From contig DGWE01000059.1 in assembly GCA_002396065.1 (NCBI GenBank), positions 2,536 through 21,111 on the forward strand: 18,576 nucleotides of DNA, in the 5' to 3' direction. The DNA is from Eubacteriaceae bacterium UBA4266. Lineage in GTDB: Bacteria > Bacillota > Clostridia > Eubacteriales > Eubacteriaceae. Shown here in pieces: positions 1-6,987 of this stretch. Every line of letters begins with the position of its first letter. The stretch's first letter is position 1. A program made the translations under genes and the position numbers. The notes beneath the pieces are model-generated. The model made no database searches. It saw only the letters and a list, made by a program, of their open reading frames with translations, and had not been told where the DNA came from.

Positions 1-28
1 GTGCTCTAGCCAACTGAGCTAATGGCCC
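1..28 (-). tRNA. tRNA, 5' part only
   Basis: Read on the minus strand, the first 28 bases form a typical tRNA 5' half: a seven-base acceptor strand GGGCCAT, then TAGCTCAGTTGG and CTAGAGCAC. This matches a D-arm with the conserved AGCTCAG and GG of the D-loop. The anticodon, T-arm and 3' end lie outside the window, so the isotype cannot be read. The tRNA lies downstream of the sdaAA terminator and in the same direction. Confidence 0.85.
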
Positions 29-82
29 TCTGCAAATTACTTGGTTATTATAGCAATTCCATCTGCGCTTTGCAAGGGGTTT

Positions 83-122
83 TTAAAAAAAATTTTCGCC
101 CGACTGAAATTTCAGCCGGGCG
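83..122 (-). terminator. Intrinsic terminator of sdaAB-sdaAA
   Basis: On the minus strand a 13-bp stem (CGCCCGGCTGAAA paired with TTTCAGTCGGGCG, one G-U pair) spans 97-122. It is followed by AAAA and an eight-base T run reaching about 83. It begins 8 bases after the sdaAA stop codon. The stretch from here to the tRNA (29-82) shows no other feature. Confidence 0.85.
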
Positions 123-129
123 ATGCCGT

Positions 130-996
130 TTACAGCTTAATTTTCTGACTGATCGCCCGTCCAGTTTCTGTCCCGGCCAGGCCGCCAATACCTGTTTCCT
201 TGATGTCCGGATCCATTTTCCGGCCGATGGTGCGCATCGCGTCGATGACCTCATCCGGCGGGATCTGGCTCTTGACCCCAGCTAAGGTCATATCTGCCGA
301 AATCACCGCGTTCACCGCGCCGAGGGCGTTGCGCTTGACGCAGGGGACCTCCACCAGCCCGGCGACCGGGTCGCAGGACAGCCCGAGCAGCCCCTTGAGA
401 GCCAGCGCCGCCGCATTCGCGATTGCCGCCGCGTCGCCGCCGTGCAGGCCAGTCAATGCGCCGGCCGCCATCGCCGAGGCCGCGCCGATTTCCGCCTGAC
501 AGCCGCCGGCCGCTCCCGCCAAAAAGGCCCGTTCACCGATGACGCCGCCGATACCCCCGGCGACGTATAACGCCTTGACGAGCTCGTCCTCGGTAAAGCC
601 TTCCTTTTCTGACACCGCGATGAGCACCGCCGGCACCACCCCGCAGGACCCCGCCGTCGGCGCCGCGACAATCCGGCGCATGCAGGCGTTGGATTCGCCG
701 ACCTTTAACGCGATTTCCATCACCCGGCCCACCAAATCGCCGCAGATGAGCTTGCCTGCTTTTCGGCGCGCTTCAATTTTCGCGCCCTCGCCGCCGACCA
801 AGCCGCTGGCGGACGTCCGCCCCGCGTCGTAATCGGCCACCGAATCGATCATGGCTTTGAGTGTCTGGCGCATGGCCTCAAAGGATACCTCTGGATCGGT
901 AGCGCTTTCGTTACAGCTGTCCTCCTGGACGATCTGCCAAAAGGGCTTGCCCGTCTCTTTTTCCGTGTCGATAATCTGCTTCAGCGCATCAATCAT
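130..996 (-). CDS. sdaAA: L-serine dehydratase, iron-sulfur-dependent, alpha subunit
   Basis: This is the catalytic subunit of the two-subunit [4Fe-4S] L-serine ammonia-lyase, which converts L-serine to pyruvate and ammonia in the cytoplasm. The protein is 288 aa. Three cysteines expected to hold the cluster are visible: C118 in PTAGSCG, C208 in LSCDP and C219 in VPCVKRN. The glycine-rich stretch with GGIGGVIGERAFLAGAAGG is typical of the family. The ATG at 996 is chosen over an upstream in-frame ATG at 1032 because AAGGAG sits a few bases before it and because family members begin near this point. The start overlaps the end of sdaAB by 8 nt (ATGATTGA), so the two are probably translationally coupled. 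The gene is last in the operon and is followed at once by a terminator. Length and residues look intact. Confidence 0.95.
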   Translation of the reverse strand: MIDALKQIIDTEKETGKPFWQIVQEDSCNESATDPEVSFEAMRQTLKAMIDSVADYDAGRTSASGLVGGEGAKIEARRKAGKLICGDLVGRVMEIALKVGESNACMRRIVAAPTAGSCGVVPAVLIAVSEKEGFTEDELVKALYVAGGIGGVIGERAFLAGAAGGCQAEIGAASAMAAGALTGLHGGDAAAIANAAALALKGLLGLSCDPVAGLVEVPCVKRNALGAVNAVISADMTLAGVKSQIPPDEVIDAMRTIGRKMDPDIKETGIGGLAGTETGRAISQKIKL

Positions 997-1699
997 GGCT
1001 GTCTCCTTTTCTGTCAATCCGGTCGTCCGCAATGTCCTCTAAAAGGCTTAAATACGTCACCTTTAAAACCCCTTCGAGCTTTTTGAGCCAGTTGAGCGCC
1101 TCCGCCGGCACCTCCTGGTCGCATTCCAGCACCATGACCGCGTAGCCGCCGCGGCCGGAGCGGTAAAGCTGCATCGTCGCGATGTTTACCGACTTGTGAG
1201 CCAGCATCGACGTGACCTCCGAGACGTGCCCCGGCTGGTCCAAATTGTGGACGATGAGGGTCGGATAATCCCCCGAGAAGTTGGCCGTCAGATGATCCAG
1301 CTCCTGAATCACGATCCGGCCGCCGCCGATGGACGACGCGACGATTTCCAGCTCCTTGCCGTTGACGCCCGTCAGCTCCAACTTCGCCGAATTGGGATGA
1401 GCGTCTTCCCCGAGATCCACGTCGTAAAAATCAAACGTCATGCCGATCGACCGCGCGATGTCGAAGGCGTCCGGAATCGCCATATCGTCCACATCCATGC
1501 CGAGAAGCCCGGCGATGATCGCCTTGTCGGTCCCGTGGCCCCGGCCCGTCGCCAAAAACGAGCCGTAAAGCCCGATGTGCGCAGCCGCCACGTTCTCGCC
1601 GAGCAGCCTCCTGCTGACCTTGCCGATGCGCACCGCGCCGGCCGTGTGGGAGCTCGACGGCCCGACCATCACCGGCCCAATCACATCCATTACGTTCAT
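989..1699 (-). CDS. sdaAB: L-serine dehydratase, iron-sulfur-dependent, beta subunit
   Basis: This is the partner subunit of the [4Fe-4S] serine dehydratase. The 236-aa protein opens with the family hallmark near residues 6-21, including GPVMVGPSSSHTAGAVR. It ends with an ACT domain of about 70 residues starting at LIVHNLDQPGHVSEVTSML, a fold that often binds amino acids. The ATG at 1699 is preferred over an in-frame ATG at 1732 because AGAAGGGAA lies just upstream of 1699 and because the hallmark motif normally starts within about 10 residues of the N-terminus. It is the first gene of the operon. It has its own sigma-A type promoter and a long leader with a terminator-like hairpin, suggesting control of transcription elongation. 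Confidence 0.95.
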   Translation of the reverse strand: MNVMDVIGPVMVGPSSSHTAGAVRIGKVSRRLLGENVAAAHIGLYGSFLATGRGHGTDKAIIAGLLGMDVDDMAIPDAFDIARSIGMTFDFYDVDLGEDAHPNSAKLELTGVNGKELEIVASSIGGGRIVIQELDHLTANFSGDYPTLIVHNLDQPGHVSEVTSMLAHKSVNIATMQLYRSGRGGYAVMVLECDQEVPAEALNWLKKLEGVLKVTYLSLLEDIADDRIDRKGDSHD

Positions 1700-1744
1700 A
1701 CTGATTTCCCTTCTAAATTTCACACCTGCCATCGCAAAAGCCGT

Positions 1745-1806
1745 AAAAAAACGCGCACCTGTCAGCCATTTCGAGAAAACTGCCCGCTATGGCAACCTGT
1801 GCGCGT
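1745..1806 (-). promoter_or_regulatory. Terminator-like hairpin in the sdaAB leader (putative attenuator)
   Basis: Transcribed toward sdaAB, ACGCGCAC (plus 1799-1806) pairs with GTGCGCGT (plus 1751-1758). Directly after it comes a run of seven T (plus 1745-1751). Inside the loop GCCAT pairs with ATGGC (plus 1765-1769), giving a two-part stem. The hairpin sits between the promoter and the sdaAB ribosome site, 46 nt ahead of the start codon, so it would stop transcription before the gene unless prevented. The GCCAT arm has a second possible partner at 1727-1732 (ATGGCA in the RNA), which could give an alternative fold. I do not recognise a known riboswitch or T-box; no T-box GGTGG/ACCGCG core is present. 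Confidence 0.6.
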
Positions 1807-1890
1807 TCTGCTTTTTTGATGTTTCACTTTGTACCGTCCAATCAATAAGACTTTTTGACTCTGTCTATCAATTTTCCTTTATGATTTACT

Positions 1891-1919
1891 ATCTTACAGT
1901 TCCCACCTCTAAATGTCAA
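1891..1919 (-). promoter_or_regulatory. Promoter for sdaAB-sdaAA
   Basis: On the minus strand a perfect -35 TTGACA (1914-1919) is followed by a 17-bp spacer and a -10 TAAGAT (1891-1896). Transcription would start near 1884, giving a leader of about 185 nt before sdaAB. Confidence 0.7.
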
Positions 1920-1964
1920 GAAACCGATTTTTTCGAGGCATCTAACAAAAAATCAAATAAGGTA

Positions 1965-1993
1965 TTGACAAATACCCTGTGACGGTATATAGT
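1965..1993 (+). promoter_or_regulatory. Promoter for copA
   Basis: A consensus -35 TTGACA (1965-1970), a 17-bp spacer and a -10 TATAGT (1988-1993) point toward the copper ATPase gene. Inverted repeats that resemble copper-repressor sites overlap the spacer and the region just downstream. Confidence 0.75.
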
Positions 1994-2021
1994 GGGACCA
2001 TCAAACACCCCTATGGGGTAT
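1972..2021 (+). promoter_or_regulatory. Probable CsoR-type copper operator, two sites
   Basis: Two imperfect palindromes of the form ATACC...GGTAT surround the copA promoter. The first is ATACC-N7-GGTAT at 1972-1988, inside the spacer and reaching the -10. The second is ACACCCCTATGGGGTAT at 2005-2021, just downstream of the likely start of transcription. The second closely resembles known CsoR sites (TACCC/GGGTA palindromes upstream of copZA in Bacillus). A third, shorter repeat, GGTATT-N4-AATACC at 1961-1976, covers the -35. Repression relieved by Cu(I) is inferred. No csoR gene is present in the window. Confidence 0.6.
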
Positions 2022-2067
2022 CTGAATTACCATCAAATATAATGTAAATACAGAAAGGAAGATGATT

Positions 2068-4658
2068 ATGGCAGAACAATACGATGTCACCGGCATGTCT
2101 TGTGCCGCGTGCCAGGCCCGCGTCGAAAAAGTCGTCGCCCAGGTGCCCGGCGTCGACAGCGTCGCAGTCAGCCTGCTGACCAATTCGATGCGCGTCGAAG
2201 GCCATGCCGACGAAGCGGCCATCGTCAAGGCCGTCGAGGATGCCGGGTACGGTGCAAAACGCCGAGATTATTCCCAGAATGCCCAGGGTATCAGCGCCAG
2301 CGCGAAGCTGGCCGCCGAAAAGGAAGCCCTCGAGGACAAGACCACCCCAAAGATGATCCGCCGGCTGACGGCGTCGGTAGCGGTGCTCCTCGTGCTGATG
2401 TATTTCTCAATGGGGGCCCACATGTGGCATTGGCCGGTGCCACCGTTCATGGTCGGCAACCACGTCGCGATGGGCCTGATGCAGATGCTGCTGACCATCG
2501 TCGTGATGATCATCAACCGCAAATTCTTCATCTCCGGGTTTAAAAGCCTGTTCCACGGCGCGCCCAATATGGATTCACTGATCGCCATCGGCTCCGGCAC
2601 GGCCTTTGGCTACTCCACTGTCATGCTCTTCTACATGACCTTCGTCCAGGTTCACCAGGGCAGCACCGCTGCAATGGCCGTCATGAACGATTTTTACTTC
2701 GAATCTGCTGCGATGATCCTGACCCTGATCACCATCGGCAAAACCCTGGAATCCTATTCCAAGGGCCGCACCACTGACGCGCTGAAAAGCCTGATGAAGC
2801 TCGCGCCGAAAACGGCCAACGTCATCCGAAACGGCGAAGAAATTACCGTCGGCATCGACGACGTCGTCAGCGGCGACATCTTCGTCGTCCGCCCGGGCGA
2901 AAACATCCCGGTCGACGGCGTCGTCGTCGAAGGGGCGAGCGCTGTCAACGAATCGGCGCTGACTGGCGAAAGCATCCCCGTCGACAAGGCGGAAGGCGAC
3001 ACGGTTACCTCCGCGACGCTGAACCAAAGCGGCTTTCTCAAATGCCGGGCGACCCGGGTCGGCGAAGACACCACCCTCGCCCAGCTGATCAACATGGTCA
3101 GCGACGCTGCCTCTACCAAAGCGCCGGTCGCCAAACTGGCCGACACCATCTCCGGCGTATTCGTGCCGGTGGTCATCGCCATCGCCGCCGCCGTCACCGT
3201 CATCTGGCTGATCCTCAGCGGCGGTGACATCGGCCTGTCCCTCCAGCGGGGCATCTCCGTACTGGTGGTCTCCTGCCCCTGTGCCCTCGGCCTCGCCACG
3301 CCGGTGGCCATCATGGTCGGCAACGGGATGGGGGCGAAAAACGGCATCCTGTTCAAGACTGCCGAATCCCTCCAGGAAACGGGGACAGTGCAGATTGTGG
3401 CTTTGGATAAAACCGGGACCATCACCAACGGCGAACCGAAGGTCACCGACATCCTCCCGGCTGACGGCACAACCCCTGAAGCCTTAATCGAAAAGGCCGC
3501 CGCCCTCGAACAGAAAAGCGAACACCCGCTGGCCAAGGCGGTGTTAACCTACGCGGAAGACCAGCAGACCCAAATCGCAGACGTCACCGATTTCACGGCT
3601 CTACCAGGCAACGGACTGACCGCCGTCTTAAACGGGAATACCCTTTCCGGCGGCAACCGGACGTTTATCGCGTCGGTGGCCGACCTCGACGATCAAACCG
3701 CAGCCACCGCGGAAAAACTGGCCGAACAGGGCAAAACGCCGCTGTTCTTCGCTGAAGACGGCAAACTTCTCGGCATCATCGCCGTGGCCGACACGATCAA
3801 GGCGGATTCCGCCGAAGCCATCCGGCAAATGCAGCAGATGGGCATCCACGTGGTCATGCTCACCGGTGACAACCAAAAAACAGCCGAAGCCATCGGCGCT
3901 CAGGCCGGCGTCGACGAAGTCGTGGCCGGCGTCCTGCCGGAAGGCAAGGAAGCCATTGTCCGCCAGCTGCAGCAGCACGGCAAGGTCGCGATGGTCGGCG
4001 ACGGCATCAACGACGCTCCGGCCCTGACGCGGGCCAACATTGGCATCGCCATCGGCGCCGGCACCGACGTCGCCATCGACGCGGCGGACGTCGTCCTGAT
4101 GAAGTCCCGTTTGACCGACGCGGCCGCCGCCATCCGTCTGTCCCGCCAGACCTACCGCGATATTGTCGAAAACCTGTTTTGGGCGCTGATTTACAACGTC
4201 CTGTTGATTCCGCTGGCCGCCGGAGCCTACAGCCACTGGGGCCTTTCAATGGGCCCGATGTGGGGCGCTGCCGCGATGAGCTGTTCCAGCGTCTTCGTCT
4301 GCTTAAACGCCCTTCGGCTGAACCTCTTCAAGGTCTTTGACACGAAGCACGACAAGCCGAAGAAAAACGCGCTGCCGGCCGACGCCGTCTTGATCGAACA
4401 GTCAGAAACGCCGGATGCCGCGCCGAAAGCACAGGCCTTTGCCAAGGAAACGGTCCACATCGAAGGGATGATGTGCGGCACTGCGAAGCGACCGTCAAGA
4501 AAGCCCTCGAAGCCCTGCCTCAAGTCGATGACGCCGTCGTCAGCCACGAAAAGGGCACCGCCGAAATCGCGCTGAACGCGCCGGTCGATGAATCAGTTTT
4601 AAAGGACACCATCGAAGCCAAGGACTACACCTTCGTCAGCGTTGAGCCCGAAGCCTGA
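2068..4658 (+). pseudogene. copA: Copper-exporting P1B-type ATPase, frameshifted in the C-terminal HMA domain
   Basis: Cu(I)-translocating ATPase of the cytoplasmic membrane. Order of parts: N-terminal HMA domain with GMSCAAC (C12, C15), six predicted membrane spans, actuator TGES (299-302), CPC in the ion path (C403, C405), phosphorylated D447 in DKTGT, HP at 486-487, hinge GDGIND (644-649), and two last spans with YN and MSCSS, the signature of the Cu(I) subgroup. A second HMA domain follows at the C-terminus. Inside its CGHC motif one base is missing near 4477-4480, so the reading frame runs on into unrelated residues and stops at 4575, while the other frame continues the HMA to 4658. Restored, the protein would be about 863 aa. 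The start at 2068 has AAAGGAAG at good spacing; the in-frame ATG at 2062 is too close to it. The transport core is intact, so the 836-aa product may still work. A sequencing error is possible. Confidence 0.9.
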
Positions 4659-4699
4659 CAACTTCCCAATTTCTATTCCATAGATTGCTATTCAATATT

Positions 4700-4735
4700 G
4701 ACCGCTGAAGCCCCAAAGCTTTAGCGGTCTTTTTG
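4700..4735 (+). terminator. Intrinsic terminator of copA
   Basis: A 12-bp stem, GACCGCTGAAGC (4700-4711) with GCTTTAGCGGTC (4718-4729, one G-U pair), has a six-base loop and is followed by TTTTT. It lies about 40 bases after the restored copA stop codon. Confidence 0.85.
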
Positions 4736-4780
4736 TGAGTTCTGATATATAATAAAGTAAAACCCAAAAAGAAAGGAAGG

Positions 4781-5167
4781 ATGGCCATAGCACTTTACGC
4801 AATCGGCGATCTCCATCTCGCCTACCAGAGCGAAGTCCGAGCGCCGATGCAGCGCAATGGCAAAATCTGGCAAAATCACGAGGCCAAATTAAAAAAATAC
4901 TGTGAAGCGTACATGAAGCCGGAGGATACCCTCGTCCTCGTCGGCGATCACAGCTGGGGCAGAAAGCTCGCTCAATGCGAAAAGGACTTGGCCTTCATCG
5001 AAGCGCTGCCCGGCCGAAAGATCCTGACCCGCGGCAACCACGACATGTTCTGGGACGCCAAGAAAACAAAGCGGTTCAACGACAGCCTCCACGGCGAGTT
5101 CCACGGCATCGACTATCACTTAGTCTCCGGCGATTATTTAAAATGGCGGCCTAAACGCATTTTGTAA
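4781..5167 (+). CDS. Metallophosphoesterase, apparently shortened by an internal deletion
   Basis: The N-terminal half is a clear calcineurin-like phosphoesterase: D10 and H12 in GDLHL, D56 in VGDHSWG, and N86-H87 in GNHD, which hold the two metals in this family. The product is only 128 aa, while relatives I know are about 230-260 aa. The last 30 residues (LVSGDYLKWRPKRIL) resemble the usual C-terminal end of the full-length family, so the missing part seems to be the middle, including the later histidine motif (AHCHG-like). The gene is thus probably a deletion derivative and may be inactive. The ATG at 4781 directly follows AAGGAAGG, which is close for a ribosome site. A weak extended -10 (TGATATATA near 4743-4751) lies upstream. 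Natural substrate unknown. Confidence 0.7.
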   Translation: MAIALYAIGDLHLAYQSEVRAPMQRNGKIWQNHEAKLKKYCEAYMKPEDTLVLVGDHSWGRKLAQCEKDLAFIEALPGRKILTRGNHDMFWDAKKTKRFNDSLHGEFHGIDYHLVSGDYLKWRPKRIL

Positions 5168-5181
5168 AATATATCAAACGC

Positions 5182-5215
5182 AAAAATCCGGCAGGTGTGA
5201 TCCTGCCGGATTTTT
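5182..5215. terminator. Bidirectional intrinsic terminator
   Basis: A perfect 14-bp inverted repeat, AAAAATCCGGCAGG (5182-5195) and CCTGCCGGATTTTT (5202-5215), with a six-base loop, sits between two converging genes. The A and T ends give a T run in either direction. It can end both the metallophosphoesterase (plus) and the hydantoinase-like gene (minus). Confidence 0.9.
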
Positions 5216-5259
5216 ATGTATAGATTATTTTTTGATTGAAAATCATAGATTGAAAAACA

Positions 5260-6963
5260 TCAGTCGAAATTTTTCTCAAAGGCCGGTTTTTCTTCCTCCG
5301 GCACGAGGGTCAAATGCCCCGAACGGGCCACCGCCTGCACCCGGGTTTCCACGTAGCGCCAGCGCCAGCCGATTTTCTGCTGAATGTCCTTGTCGGTGAC
5401 GTCGGTATGAATGGTCTCCGGCCCTTGGCTTTCAGCCTGCTTCTGGGCGATTTTGCCGGCTTCCGCCTTGGCGTAGGCCACCGCTTTGTCCTTATCCTCG
5501 AAGAAGACCGATTGACCGCCGACGTGGGCGACGTAGCCCTCGGTCGCCTCGTCGGGACGGACCAGCGCGTCCACCCGTTCCTCGATGGCCGCCGTCGCCG
5601 CCCCGACGGCGTTGGCCACCTCGAAATGTTCGGGGACGAGGATGTCGCGGTGCACGTCCGCCTCATTTTTGACCAGGGTGTACCAGGTTTTGGCCGGCGC
5701 GCCGATCGCGATGACCGGCAGCTCCGCATCCGCGCCTTCGCTGTACGCCGCTTCGTTGAAGACCTTCGACACGATGCGGTCCACGACGAGGGCCTTCGCC
5801 TGGCTTAAGTAATCTGCCTGGTTCAGCCCGGCCCGCCGACTCTGGAAGGCCAGCGCGTACTGGGACGCCGCCGTGTCCCAACGGGTCAGGCTGCCTTCGG
5901 CGCAAAGCAGATCGGTCGGCGTCAAGTCTTCCTTTTCGCCGCCGCGACAGGCCGGCGGCACCCGGTGGGTCGTCAGCACCGGCGCGCCAGCGCTTACGTC
6001 CGGATAAATCTCCGTGTCGCCGCCGAGACCGAAGGTCGCGAGCTTCGCCGAATCCACTTGAGTCTGCCACTGGCCAACCTTCGCGCCCACCGGCGACAGG
6101 GTCAGGCTGTGGTGACGCACCACGCCGGTATCCGTTGTCGTACCGCCCATGTCGGCGACAATACCGCTGTCGGTTTTCGCGAGGACCATCGCGCCGAGGA
6201 TGCTCGCCGCAGGCCCGGACAAAATCGTTTCGATCGGTTTGCTCGAAATGGTTTCAAGGCTCGCGAGGGCGCCGTCGCCCTTGACAAGGTACACCGGCGC
6301 GGCGATGTTCCGTTCGGCCATGGCCTCGCGCACCGCCTGCACAAAGCCCTCGATGATCGGAATCAGGCTCGCGTTGAGCACCGCCGTCACGGTCCGGTCG
6401 TGGTAGCCGAGCTTTGAGGACAGCTCGTGGCCGCAGACCACCGGCATTTTCGAATGGCAGCGGATGACCTTCTTGACCGCGAGCTCGTGGGCGTTGTTGC
6501 GCACGCTCATCATGCCCGAAACCGCAATGGCTTCAACCTTCGGCAGCATCTGCGTGACGGCTGCCTCGATTTCGTCCGGGTTCACCGGCTCTTTTTCCCT
6601 CCCTTTGATGTTGATCTTTCCGGTGATCTGCGCGACTTGATCTGTCGGCAGATCGCCTTTCGGCCTTGATCCGATGAGGATCAGCCCGGTCGGGCGGCCC
6701 TGGCCTTCGACGATGGCGTTGGTCGCCAGGGTCGTAGAGAGCACGACCTTTTCGATTTGAACGTCTGACAGGTCCGCCCCGTTCACCGGGCGCAGGCTGT
6801 CGATGCTGTGGTGAATGCCGTTTTTAAGATCCTGCCGCGTCGTCGGCGCCATGCCCTTGGCGACCACGCCTTCGGTCAGCGGATCGTAGAGCACCGCGTC
6901 CGTCGTCGTGCCGCCGGTGTCGATGCCGAACACACAGGCTGTATGCTTTGTTGTGTTTGTCAT
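5260..6963 (-). CDS. Hydantoinase/oxoprolinase family protein
   Basis: 567-aa protein of the HyuA-type ASKHA family, whose members use ATP to open cyclic amides such as hydantoins or 5-oxoproline, or carboxylate ketones. Visible: the N-terminal nucleotide loop GIDTGGTTTDAV (13-24) and a second, matching loop ADMGGTTTD (270-278) that opens the central hydantoinase A domain. No HyuB partner lies nearby. Stand-alone versions like this are common in Clostridia and their substrate is not known to me. The ATG at 6963 is preferred to an ATG at 6981 because AGAAAGGA lies a few bases before 6963. The gene begins 24 bases after the nuclease stop and is probably the last of a three-gene transcript that ends at the bidirectional terminator. 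Substrate cannot be named from sequence. Confidence 0.85.
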   Translation of the reverse strand: MTNTTKHTACVFGIDTGGTTTDAVLYDPLTEGVVAKGMAPTTRQDLKNGIHHSIDSLRPVNGADLSDVQIEKVVLSTTLATNAIVEGQGRPTGLILIGSRPKGDLPTDQVAQITGKINIKGREKEPVNPDEIEAAVTQMLPKVEAIAVSGMMSVRNNAHELAVKKVIRCHSKMPVVCGHELSSKLGYHDRTVTAVLNASLIPIIEGFVQAVREAMAERNIAAPVYLVKGDGALASLETISSKPIETILSGPAASILGAMVLAKTDSGIVADMGGTTTDTGVVRHHSLTLSPVGAKVGQWQTQVDSAKLATFGLGGDTEIYPDVSAGAPVLTTHRVPPACRGGEKEDLTPTDLLCAEGSLTRWDTAASQYALAFQSRRAGLNQADYLSQAKALVVDRIVSKVFNEAAYSEGADAELPVIAIGAPAKTWYTLVKNEADVHRDILVPEHFEVANAVGAATAAIEERVDALVRPDEATEGYVAHVGGQSVFFEDKDKAVAYAKAEAGKIAQKQAESQGPETIHTDVTDKDIQQKIGWRWRYVETRVQAVARSGHLTLVPEEEKPAFEKNFD

Positions 6964-6987
6964 ATTGTCCTTTCTGTACATGTGCCG

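Noticed and set aside
1..28. Naming the tRNA isotype
   Set aside because: The 5' half fits several isotypes and the anticodon is outside the window.
1751..1818. Plus-strand terminator at the sda leader hairpin
   Set aside because: A T run also follows on the plus strand, but it is separated from the stem by four bases and no plus-strand gene ends there. The minus-strand reading, with T directly after the stem and a promoter upstream, fits better.
1196..1819. A 207-codon open frame on the plus strand over sdaAB
   Set aside because: It is antisense to a clear sdaAB gene, has no ribosome site or family resemblance, and is rich in Arg, His and Asp as expected from reading a GC-rich gene backwards.
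2754..3536. A 260-codon minus-strand frame inside copA
   Set aside because: It is opposite the CPC and DKTGT motifs, with no recognisable domain and no ribosome site.
3628..4236. A 202-codon minus-strand frame inside copA
   Set aside because: It lies opposite conserved ATPase motifs such as GDGIND, and its composition is that of an antisense shadow.
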